64,000 nucleotides of DNA. It comes from Sclerodactyla briareus (taxonomy: Eukaryota; Echinodermata; Holothuroidea; Dendrochirotida; Sclerodactylidae). Positions 36,896-47,185 of the stretch are shown in pieces. The position numbers and the translations under genes are program-made. The DNA lies in the NCBI GenBank assembly GCA_026419785.1, contig JAODTK010004999.1, positions 496,001 to 560,000 of the forward strand, in the 5' to 3' direction. Position 1 is the first letter of the stretch. Every line of letters starts with the position of its first letter. Below the pieces are notes generated by a model, which searched no databases, had not been told where the DNA came from, and saw nothing but the letters and a program-made list of their open reading frames with translations.

Positions 36896-39049
36896 ATATT
36901 CAAAGTGGACTGGACTCAACGGCGACTCCTTCGATGTCTCGGAACCTCGTGGTTCGTGGTCAGATGTGAGGCATTAGGACCATGTGGTCACCATAGTCAA
37001 CCACCCACCATATGAACGAGAACAGAGGATTCGTCACGCCTCCTCTTAGCCATGGTTACAGCAATGTCCTGATGAAATCAGTCGTAGCCCTAACTCAACC
37101 AGGAACACTACTTTTGCTTCATATATAAGACATCAGACCATTAAGTATGAGAACAATATTCACTTTGCTCTTCCACCTACGGCGGTACGTGATTTTTGTT
37201 CACTGAATTACTGTATCCGCCCTGATGAATATTACTGAGACTGGTCCACAATTTGAACAATATCGAAGCACCTATGTCACTTTTCAACGACGAAAACAAC
37301 AAGAGTTCAGGAAAACTAACCCTCGGGTGTCACGATATTGTTAATATATATAATGTTTTCAATCGCTATACCACCGACTGGGGTTTAGTATCTCAGCGCT
37401 TTACAATATACCCCTTATATAGCCGAAACTCCCTCCGAATTTCGTGACCACAGAAATCCTATTGATAACTGGATGCGCTGTTACTGGACTTGCCTCCACA
37501 GTGAGATGGCCAATTGCCTACCACTCCCCCCCCCCCCCCAAAAACCACCATCCCCCACCCCCCAACCCCCCCCCCCCGCCTTTTTTAACCCCCCCACCAC
37601 CCCCCCACCACCCTAATAGAGCAACGCGGAGCTATAGCTACTGTTTTGGATAAATAGAGAATTTGCATGAGATCTTGCTTCCATATCAACAGAGGCTATA
37701 TACATTGCAACTGCATGCTTTGTAAGACAATACATAACGAAGAAAAGGTTTGTGTAGTTTTGTTGTTGTAATTGTACTTTACAATGTTAGAGCCTACTAT
37801 GTAACCTTGATTCCTTATGAAGGATCTGCTTACTGAGTTGAAATAGTATAGTTTTGGCAGGTTTGGTTAGTGATGACTGAACCCGGTACCCAGGTCCGCA
37901 GGAGTCACCCATGTTGTCAGGTGTGCATCCTAATTTTGGGTATGACATCCTGCCATGGCGTAAGCCAGAAGTATTTATTCCAAGGGTTGGGCAGTATCAG
38001 CTGATTCTGCATAGGGCAGCACTATTCTCACTTAGTGAATTGTTGGTTTAAGAGAGTGAGCAGGGGGGGGGTTCAATGAAGGCGGCTCCAGCCACCGTCT
38101 CTCTTATGGCCAAGGTCGGATGGAGATGTGATTGAGTCTAGTATGGAGACAATCAAACACGTGTTCAGCAGAGGGAGTGACAGAACACCCGGCAGCTCCC
38201 GGGACAGGATTTGGTGCTTCAAACTGTAGCTTTATCTGTGTGAGCATGTATCGATGATACGTCTTTTGGTAGCTGATCAGTTCTGGTTAGTAGGATCCTT
38301 TCTCTCGTTGCCACCAACTTGTAACATATTTGTCCTTTCCATAACTGAATCAGGCACAATGACTAGCTGCGGGGTCAGTAGCGGTGAAATCGTGACCTGC
38401 AACTTGTGTATGGGTGCCTCCATGTATAACGTTTTTTGCACACACACACAACATGCTCAACTTGCAGTGGGTGGTTGGGCCTTTGCGATGAGTAATCTCT
38501 GGAATACACTCCATCTGCTATAACGTGTCTCATGAGGGCGCTGCAGGATCAACCACTATTCCCTGACCATGGGTCCACGATGGCTCACGCAGACGCGAAG
38601 ACTTCACGCGGGGTTAAAAATGTGGGTGTGCTGACCTCTCAGTAATATGTAAGAGGTCCTTCATGGCCTTTTCTTTAATTATAATGTTCTTTGTGCGGAA
38701 ATAGTAGCTCACTAGCTCTGTCACAGAGCTCGCGTGTTGAATATTCACGATCCTTCCCGTCGGCCCTTCACTCGCGCCCCACTGGGAAGATGTGTGCGAC
38801 TCAGAATTGATACCTACGGATTGAACGTTCTCCCACATTCCCTTGCACCACATATTGGCGAAGTTCATAACCGCGCAATCGGCATCTTTGGCCTCGGCCT
38901 ATACAACGATAATTACGCAGCCTTTTGTGCGCGAAGGCCTGCTGAAGTTCTCTGGAGCGAGAGCGCCCTCGCTCTTGTTGCACTAGTTGTATTTAGCAGG
39001 GTTATCCAGCCATATGAGAAATCCGTGTCTGGACAAACATAAAAAAAAG
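36896..39049. other. No recognised gene; C-rich tract
   Basis: Besides the tract at 37,525-37,612, opposing frames at 38,614-39,042 (60-102 codons) and a frame at 38,254-38,523 (89 codons) were inspected; no family motif is visible. Confidence 0.35.
37525..37612. repeat. C-rich low-complexity tract
   Basis: C runs of 6-12 interrupted by AAAAACCACCAT and TTTTTTAA. The complementary strand has many G runs. Confidence 0.92.
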
Positions 39050-39126
39050 CTGATCGGCCCCCTGGGATTCGAGCTCACAACCTCTCGATCTGCAGTCCGG
39101 AGCTCTACCGGCTCAGCCAATCTGAG
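39050..39126 (-). repeat. tRNA-Cys-like SINE / tRNA pseudogene
   Basis: On the minus strand: ATTGGCTGAGCCGGTAGAGC (A box and D-arm), TCCGGACTGCAGATCGAGAG (CTGCAGA in the anticodon-loop position, GCA = Cys), then TTGTGAGCTCGAATCCCAGG (B box GCTCGAATCCC). Gene order and length fit a tRNA, but two of five anticodon-stem pairs and most of the T-stem do not pair, so it is not a working tRNA. An A run on the + side precedes it. Confidence 0.7.
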
Positions 39127-39394
39127 AGATATTGGCATTTAGTTGCTTCTAAGCCCCACCCGCTAATTGATATATCAATAAATGTTGGTCGTCAAAACAC
39201 AAAACGAATGTTTCCACTTGAAATGACACACGCTCAAGACAATGATCGCCATCTAATTGAACTATAAGTGTGGTCGGAACAGATATAAACCAGGCAAAGT
39301 TATAACGAACTCCTGCGTTCACTAATATGAGACATCACGGAGAAGGACTAATTGGAACAGAATGGCACATAACCTTGGAGACCTAGCTGACTAA
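39127..39394. other. Possible worn first unit of following tandem repeat
   Basis: Words such as GAACAGATATAAACCAGG and CTAATTGG have weak counterparts in the two units at 39,395-39,770. No gene. Confidence 0.25.
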
Positions 39395-39770
39395 CTAATG
39401 AAATAGAATCCATTAAAAATATCAGCTGTTGGCAAGATCAAGTTGACTGATAAACATGCCACCAATGGTTGTTGACCTTCGCCACTGTGTATAAATACGC
39501 TAATAGATTGGCTAGGCTAGTCGTAAACGTATCTAGGACCATTGCTGTACATCGTTCTAATTGGTCAGTCAACTGGACCACGGGGAAGAGGTTAAATAAC
39601 TACGAGGAAAACACTTTACCATCAGCTGTTCATAAGGATCAGGATTGAACAACTAACATAGAGCACATAATGATCAGTGACCTTCACTGCCTGACAAGTG
39701 TATATAAGCTAGTGGATAGGCTGGGGCTAGTCGAACGTAATGTAGAGACAATCGTGTGTACATATCTTTT
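39395..39770 (+). repeat. Two-unit tandem repeat (~205 bp) with TATA-like motif
   Basis: Unit 1 has ATCAGCTGTTGGCAAGATCA, TGACCTTCGCCACTGTGTAT and AAATACGCTAATAGATTGG, then GGCTAGTCG. Unit 2 has ATCAGCTGTTCATAAGGATC, TGACCTTCACTGCC, AAGTGTATATAAGCTAGTGG and GGGCTAGTCGAACG. The TATAAATA / TATATAAG words at the same relative position could be core promoters, as in an LTR or a promoter-bearing repeat. No transcription unit is visible. Confidence 0.55.
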
Positions 39771-40129
39771 TATATATAAGGAGTGGGTTAGCAATCACCA
39801 AATCGAGCTGATACGATGGGAGTAGTATGTGTGATAGTTTTAAGCATGACCTGCCGTGTTCTTCTTCTGTTGCTTGTCCGGTACATATTATTTCATACAT
39901 TAGGATCGGGCTATTGGTCAATCACTGATCGCTTAAGGAAGGGGTTTGATCATGAACATGGGCGAGTGTAGTGGAATAGGTCCCTTCTCTCATAGTAGAA
40001 TTATCCATATAAATGTGATATCACTCTGCTGTTAACGTCCATGCTATTAGTAGAAAAGTCCAATCTTTTAAATGGGTCTATCAGGTTTCGCCTGTATGTA
40101 AACCTTTCCGATGTGCGCCAGTGTATAGT
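39771..40129. other. No recognised gene
   Basis: A 64-codon minus frame runs into the unit-2 repeat; no motif. Confidence 0.3.
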
Positions 40130-41055
40130 GCAGATGAATCTATTATGTTCCATTGAGACCAAAGCGTTTTCATGGTTTTTGGGAGAGAAATATATGCGAT
40201 TCAGTACCGCAAATACCTGATCCCTTTGGGGCTCATATACGCATCATGGAGAAATACATACCGAGTATAGGCTTCATCCATCCAGACCTGGTCGACTACC
40301 CGTGTGTACACGTGTTTGCCAAAATGTATAGATTCTTTTCCAAAAATGACCCCCCCGCCTAGTCACCTACACCAAATAGTAAAATTCCAACTTAATCGGT
40401 CCAAGCATACTGGAATTGTCGAATTTAGAAAGGATTTCTAGACTTTGACTGTTGTTCACCTCCGATGACCTTCGACCTAACCCCAAAACCAATAGAATCT
40501 ATACATCCGTCACAAGGAAAATACATACCAAGTGTAGGCTTCATCCATTCAGGTGGGGTCCGAGTTATCGCGTTCAAGAGCTAAACTGGTCTGAATAACA
40601 TATTTTCGCGAACTTCTTTTTTTAGCCAACATTACGACCGATCTACACCAGCAACTAGAAAAAACCCTTCTGTACTCTCCAGGCGAACGCTAAACTCTTT
40701 TTTTCTGAGTTGGCATTCTAGACTTATCATGTTTACAAGATTTTCAGTCTTTGACCACCGGTGACATCTGACCTGACTCGAAAAACAATAGTCGGTCCAT
40801 GTTCTAAACATGGAGAACACGCAAATGAAGTATGGGCTCCACCCTTTTCGGTGGGGTCAAGTAATCGCGTTCACTATCCAAAATTGACCGAAATATTAAT
40901 TTGTCACCAAACCGCATTAGGTTCACCTAAAACTATCAGGGATCATGGATTATTCATTATGGGGAACACACAAATCAAGTATGAGCTTATTCAACTCAGA
41001 ACTAATCAGGTTATCGAGTTTACTAGCCAGACGTCACATGTTTACTAGCCAGACG
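40130..41055 (+). repeat. Array of ~300-bp repeat units with DR1-like heads
   Basis: At least three, probably four, diverged units. Markers in order are TGACCTTCGACCTAACCCCA / TGACATCTGACCTGACTCG, AAAACAATAG, AACA(C/T)GCAAATGAAGTATGGG / ATACATACCAAGTGTAGGCT, TTCATCCATTCAGG / CACCCTTTTCGGTGGGG, and TTATCGCGTTCA / TAATCGCGTTCACTATCC. The last unit is truncated at 41,016. A single unit of the same family is at 28,150-28,330. Confidence 0.8.
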
Positions 41056-41058
41056 TCA
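41017..41058. repeat. 20-bp direct duplication
   Basis: GTTTACTAGCCAGACGTCACA occurs twice in tandem at the junction between the array and the CA microsatellite. Confidence 0.92.
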
Positions 41059-41103
41059 CACACGAACACACACACACACACACACCACACACACACACAC
41101 ACC

Positions 41104-41138
<35 letters not shown>

Positions 41139-41162
41139 CACAAGCACACACACACACACACA
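41057..41162. repeat. CA microsatellite
   Basis: About 105 bp of (CA)n interrupted by CCACAC, CCCGCAC, AACACAAGC. Frames of His/Thr runs across it are artefacts. Confidence 0.97.
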
Positions 41163-43570
41163 ATGTCAATCACGTTCGGTTAACTGTTACCTGTTACAGG
41201 AGCGGTGATCATCCACTGTCTTTGGACGGTGGAAATTGATTTGGTTCAGACGTCAGATTTGCGAAGAGAGAAAAAAAGAGAGAACTACCGAAGTACCGTG
41301 GGCTGAGTTAATTGATCGATAGATGCATGGTATCGATGCGAATGTTCCGTAGTTGTTAGAGTGTTGATGCTTGTGGTAGGTAATTGTCCTTGGCGATTGT
41401 CAGACTACAAACAAAAATTGTCAGCAATGGGATTGTCACACAAACGTACACACGGGACGTGACAACCCATGAGTCCTCTGATTTCGTGAAGGAATAAAAA
41501 AAGGATATTAAATTAAGTCATAAGAAAATTTCCGAACAAAATATGTTCTCCAAATATCCTCAATTTCCCTCAACTGAAAAGCTGTATTGGCAGTTCCGAA
41601 CCGTTCCCTTTCCCGCAATGACATTTTAAATATCGATGTGGGTTGCAACTACCGTATTTGAAAGGTTTATACATTGAAAGTGTCTTTGATATGAGATGTT
41701 GATGCGTTCTTGTTCATTCGGTCTACAACGGCGAGCGAAACACGTCAGTGGTAACATTTACAAACTATAACTTATGTTAGGATATAACGAGTGTGAATAC
41801 TGTACTCGCCGCGCCGCTTGGATTCTCTTGATTGAACTATATCTGTGGGTGAAGATGCAAAAGGCCGTTCCAATTCTCAAATTGTTATTCTATGCCGTGG
41901 GTATTTATTGTACCAACTAAACCGATAACATTCCAACATTGCGTAGTATATACAGCCTTCTGCTTAAACAATATATGGCACCGGGGGTATTTCAATAACT
42001 TTCGCGGTAGGTTTCGCCTGTCTACGGCAACGGACGTATGGAACTACACGCAACCTCCATAACGATACATTCTACCAGTCTAAAGACAGATGAATAAGCA
42101 CATGGTTTAGCACAATCCATTTGCTTAAGTGGCTACGGCCGGGTCTACGTAAGGGATGATGTTAGGCACCTTTATAACTACTTTCTTTACCCGAATAATT
42201 TGTCAAATTCATTTTTGTGAATGGCAATATGGATTACAACTTTCTCGCAATTAAACATTTGCATTCAGTAATATGTTCATGAAATTGACATCGCTTGTCT
42301 ATTGCAATCATGTGCAACATTTTCGTGTTCACTTGCACTGAATTTCGGAGAATCTATGTTAGTTCACGGCATTTATTAAAATCGATAATTGCTACGATAG
42401 GAACGCTATTCGTAAGAGTCCAGGATTTATTCAATAACTCCTTCCGCTGAAGCCAGATAAACGTCGACAAACCTCTGGGATTATCACGAATAAGATTGGA
42501 CTGATCATTTGCAGGCCCACATTGGACCGTCACTGCCTGCCGACTGGAGTTCCCTCAAGCGAAATTAATTACTTTATCTAATCTGTACCGAGCGACTGAG
42601 ATTCGAGGCGAAGGGCCGATGAGTTATACTTATAGGCAAAATGTCAGAACGGGTTAGTTTCTGGAGGAAATTGTCATATTATTGTTGCTCGGGGTGAATT
42701 AAATGATATACGGTTCGGTATATGTCAAGTCTGCTGGGCTTGGTGGTCAACATAAGGATTATAGGACATTGTCTTCATGTGAGTTCAATAGCAAATTATT
42801 TTCTCATTATACAAGCTCAGGTGATAAGAGGGAGGATTGCTTGTGTCTGTGGCGATGGATCTCGGCTTTCTCATACAAAAATACAAAACCTCAAAACATA
42901 AGAAACAGCTGATTGGAACAAATCATTTAGTCTAGAGTTATGGCAACGGAACAAGTTTTCCTATCGCTATAATAAAGTGAGTGCTGCTACTTGGGCACAC
43001 GGAAGCGAACCAATAGCTGCCAGAAACATATCCGCATATCTATTTAAATGGGAATACCATGCAAAGGATATAATCGTTCAAAGATGGCAAAAGGCGTACC
43101 GGTAACTTCGATCTATACAGTGGTTCCCAAGCAGGGGGAACATTTCAAGATTTCAGGGGATAAAAAAGTATACAAAGGGTAATAATTTTTGGCATGGATT
43201 TTCGAGTTGCGCAATATTCTCGTTACAAAAACAATTACATAGCATTTGAACCCTTTCCACATCTCACCATCTATCAACTTTCAATTAAAACGTATTCCAT
43301 GAGGAACGGTTCAAGCGAAAGGCAAACGGGAAATGGGGAGAGAGGGTTGGGAACCACTGCTCTATTATCACCAACGGGTAGTGCTCCTTTTATTTCCCCA
43401 ACCAATTGTGCTCGTGTGAGCCTCACAGTGAAGGCAGAGATCGGGTATGAAATTATAATTATTCTGTATTTTATGCTTCACACGTACAAACACGCACGGT
43501 TTATCCGTACGTGGGCAAGCAAGGCTAAAAACACGAATTCAAATGTCAAAACTGTGCTTTAGCCGATAGA
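41163..43570. other. No recognised gene
   Basis: Longest frame is 122 codons (43,194-43,562, +), with a Ser/Thr-rich N-terminal part and one hydrophobic stretch (YEIIIILYFMLHTY) but no known family. The rest holds only short frames and no visible repeat. Confidence 0.35.
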
Positions 43571-43571
43571 C

Positions 43572-43607
<36 letters not shown>

Positions 43608-43663
43608 CCCCCCCCCCCCCCCACCCCCCCCCCCCCAGGCCCCCCCATTCCCCCCCCCCCCCA
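43571..43663. repeat. 93-bp C-rich tract
   Basis: Runs of up to 33 C with a few T, A and G interruptions. The minus strand is an almost pure G tract able to form G-quadruplexes. Gly-run frames on the minus strand are artefacts. Length in the assembly is unlikely to be exact. Confidence 0.97.
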
Positions 43664-46045
43664 GCTTTAGATCGATGGCGCAGTTTTTGATTAAACGAGT
43701 TATACTAGGGGACGTTCTCATGTCAGGGTCAACAAGTTCCATTCGGGTATAAGTCTCGGGTCAAAGGGCAATACCGGTAGCAGTTTTATTTGTGGTTATC
43801 GGTTATACTAAAGTCCCCGGTCTGGCTTGTCTGGAGAAGTCTGGGTGCACCAGATGAGGCAGAAAGTACTGATATTGCTTAAATAATTCCATGGGTCTCT
43901 TTATAGATTGTGGTTAATCTGGATACAACTCGACGATTCTGGAGGGAGTCCACATTCCAAATCCTTCAGAAATGTTGGATATGCTGCTGAATCCTGCAGT
44001 AGTTTACAAAGCAAAATCTGGCCCTCTCTGTGTTGTTTCTTTCCAGATTGTGACTATCAGTGTTGTGATGTGGCCAGTCCCAAATAGCCGAACAAATTCA
44101 AAACGCGGTCTAATCAATGCTTATAGGCGAGGACTTTATTCGGGAACTGGGCGTGGTAAAAGGTTCCTATTTAGAAGACCCAGCATTTTTATTGGCTGTG
44201 AAGGTAATTGGGTTAGTGGCGAGACAATTATGTCGTGCTCAGTCATCACCTACGTACGGATGATGTGTATTTCTTGTAATACAGAATGCCCATCTTGTAA
44301 ATATGAGGCAGAGGCGCTATTGTGGGCCGTAACCTCATAGCAAAGCATTTGGAAGGATTAAAAGACCGCTGCCATTCGTGCTCCCATTTAAACTAGGCAT
44401 CGAGGTCCCGTCTGGAGGACTATGAGTCTCTCCTTGTTAATTTGGCGATACAGGATACATCTCAGGCAATAGTATAACTTTAGGTTGATTACATATCTGA
44501 TGCGTATTCGAAAATTTGATTAATGTTTTTACTTCTGATAATATTGCTATTCAGTTGCGTACTCAGAGTTAATCCTAAAGTGTAAGCAGCGGAAACTATA
44601 CCTTTGTACAAACAATGCCCAGTACATCTTGTAATTGAGAGCTCTCACCGCGTTAAACCATGGACGTAAAAATACCCAAAATCCATATCAACTAGAAATA
44701 GTAGGTGGTGTCATAAGACTCGGGTAACACCGTCAACACTCGTAATATAATGATATCTCTGCATGAATATGCTGACAGAGCGAAAATTGTTCAAGGTAGA
44801 AAAACAATGATGAGAAGAACGCGGTTGTAGGCCAACATGTTGCGAACATGGCTAATGAAAACACGTGTATTTACATGGTTTGCCGGAGTATGAGCCTATT
44901 GAAAATCGTGCTCAATACAGTAAACTTATGCAATTCGAGGAATTTTGAGATTAATTGGGTACATTCACATATCTAAATTATCAACAAATTGACAATAATG
45001 AATCGGGGTATTCACAGGTATATATGAGTGACAGGGTATATTCATCAGCGACTAACTGTCGACAGAGCGTCCTCGGGCATCGTTAAGTTGAAAAGGAGGT
45101 GAGGGGAAGGGGGCGGGAGAGGTAATAGAAGAGGAAAGGAACGACAGATCGTCAGCCAAAAAACAAAAAAGCAGTACAACACGGGCCAATTTTGCCCTGT
45201 AATGACCTTTGACCTTGATCTCCATTTGGCCAGAGAGTCCCAGGGTGTTCAACACTATCGGACGTCGTGACGACGACGTGATACATTTATCGGACGTCGT
45301 GTATAAAAAGTTTTATTTTCAATAGGAGTGTTCACACTGTGGGAACGATACGATTACAATAAATGAATCGGGTGTGTTGGGTAGGACAGTATCCGAGAAG
45401 ACATGGCCTGATCGAGCTTCTCGGCCCTATTTGCCGCCAAGCATGGGACTACGAAACCATTATTTTAGTTCGAATCCATGATGCTCCCCGTATTCACTAG
45501 TAGCGTGACCATGTGAGGTAATGGGGAGGGCCATCTTGCGTCGGCGTCCACCAATTAACATGGGCCTGCAAGGCCAGAAGATATGCGGTTGGTATACAGT
45601 GAGTGGCCGTGGGAGGGGTGTTGGGGCTGTTTGAGAGAGCCAGGGTAGAAGGAAGCTTCCCAGAGCGGGTCGATCCACAGACTGTCGTCTTGACGGGACT
45701 TCACTCTAACCCTCATGTGAAGAAAGAGGTGGAAAAAGAAACAAAGAAGGAACGGAAATTGCTATGGGGCCGAAACCCGGGGGGGTATAATGTCGATCCA
45801 ACGCCAAGTTGATTAATGTTATTTAGGTCAGTGAGGAGATTAGAAGAGTAAACTGGTGGAGAACTTAGGATTATTTGTACATGCTTGTTCTGCGCGGAGT
45901 AAAACCAAGCTCCAATTTTCGAGCCTCAATTGTGCTCCAGTCTTTCCTATATTTTAGTGAGGCGTGAATTCTCACTGTTGAACTGAGGCGGAGACTGAAT
46001 GCGTTTTGCTTACTCACTCCACTGTCTTCTTGAATACGATGCTAA
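43664..46045. other. No recognised gene; one perfect DR1 motif
   Basis: Frame 43,972-44,340 (+, 122 codons) has balanced composition and a Cys-rich end (CISCNTECPSCKYE) but no family I know. TGACCTTTGACCT at 45,203-45,215 is a perfect antisense DR1 and is probably the remnant of the repeat family of 46,733-47,185. A GGGGCCGAAACCCGGGGG patch lies at 45,765. Confidence 0.35.
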
Positions 46046-46279
46046 TTAGACTGAGGCCAACGAAAGGTAGGCCGGGGATGGTGGGTCAGCTGCCTGATTC
46101 GGGATTTGCGCTTCTTGGGAATATGGCGCGTACTCGGTGAACGATTCATCCACCGTGTTCTGTTTCCACGAGACCTCCTGGGTCAGGGCCGGTGCCGGGC
46201 GGCCAAGTAGCTTCTGGTTGGAGCAAGCTGCGAGGTACCTCGGAGAGATAGGGGGAGGGAACAGGCTCAGCCTGGTCAC
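46046..46279 (-). other. Open frame with coding-like composition, unidentified
   Basis: 77 codons on the minus strand in a locally GC-richer stretch (about 45,950-46,400). It ends with a Pro/Ser-rich, acidic segment (VDESFTEYAPYSQEAQIPNQ). Composition is more protein-like than the surrounding shadow frames, but there is no hit to any domain I know and no splice evidence. It could be a terminal exon or chance. Confidence 0.2.
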
Positions 46280-46732
46280 TGCTCAGAGGAGCTGGTTTTG
46301 ATTAGAAGCGTGGGTGGATTTGCCGCTAAGTGCCTCCCGGGCATGCGCTCCCATGATTATTGTGTTTTGGGCGCAGAATGAATGTGAGGAAAATTATGTA
46401 TGGTATGAGTTCAGTAATTCCAGGAACAACGGTTATGGGTGACCCGATTTGCGCGTGATGTCTCCACGCGGAAGAACGGCTGTAACTGCTGCGTCTGCTT
46501 TAAGATGGTCGATAAACACTATTCACGCCTCTGAGACCAAGTATTCCACCGCCTGGAATGGACAAAAGGGGAAAAGTTTGCTTTTTCTCAACTAAATTTC
46601 CACCAATTTCTCCCCAAGGACGTACGATAAAATATCGTACGACATTTTTATCGTACAAGTTGAAAACCCATCCGATAAATTTATAGCTAGCGTATCGTAT
46701 CACGAGTGTAAAACAGAAACCCTTTCGCACCA
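46280..46732. other. No recognised gene
   Basis: A CGTACGATAAAATATCGTACG palindrome lies at about 46,620. Otherwise nothing. Confidence 0.3.
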
Positions 46733-47185
46733 ATGAAACATGTTACTCAGTTGGTCAACACCCATCAAAGAATGACCGATTTTCACGAGATGTTACTGTT
46801 TAAACTTTAAAGGCACTATAGGGTGTTGCAGGTGTTGAATCCAATGAATCAGCAAACAAGTATAAAAAAAAAACACCACCAAAGGAACATTATGACACAG
46901 TTCAAGGAAATCTAATGAACTTTGTAGATCTCCTTCCTTTCCATGATCTTTGACCTCGACCTTAACAAGGTCAAACATGTCTCGTGGAGTCCATGAAAAT
47001 GTGTCAAACTGAGCAACATTCATTCAACGAATAACTGCTTGGGTGGCCAAAAGGCAATAGCACACACTGGCTATGTGCCCTAAATTTGACTTTGACCTTG
47101 ACCTCCACAAGATCGAAGATGTCTTAAAGGTCAATGAATATTGCGCTCAGTTGGTCAACATCCAAAAAGAATGACTGCTTAGAGG
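46733..47185. repeat. ~150-bp repeat array with TGACCT motifs (copy A)
   Basis: Three diverged units. Recurring words are TTTGACCTTGACCT, ACAAG(G/A)TC(A)AA, CATGTCTC, AATGAATATTG, GTTGGTCAACA(C/T)CCA, AAAGAATGACTGCTTGG and GGCCAAAAGGCAATAGC. The same array opens copy B at 58,140-58,480, marking the left boundary of the large duplication. Confidence 0.8.

Noticed and set aside
39050-39126. Functional tRNA-Cys gene
   Set aside because: A and B boxes and the GCA position are present, but anticodon and T stems do not pair, so a SINE head or pseudogene fits better.
40130-41055. CRISPR array
   Set aside because: Units are ~300 bp, diverged and without short identical repeats or spacers; the window is eukaryotic in character.
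43539-43742. Gly-rich minus-strand frame
   Set aside because: It is the complement of the C-rich tract.
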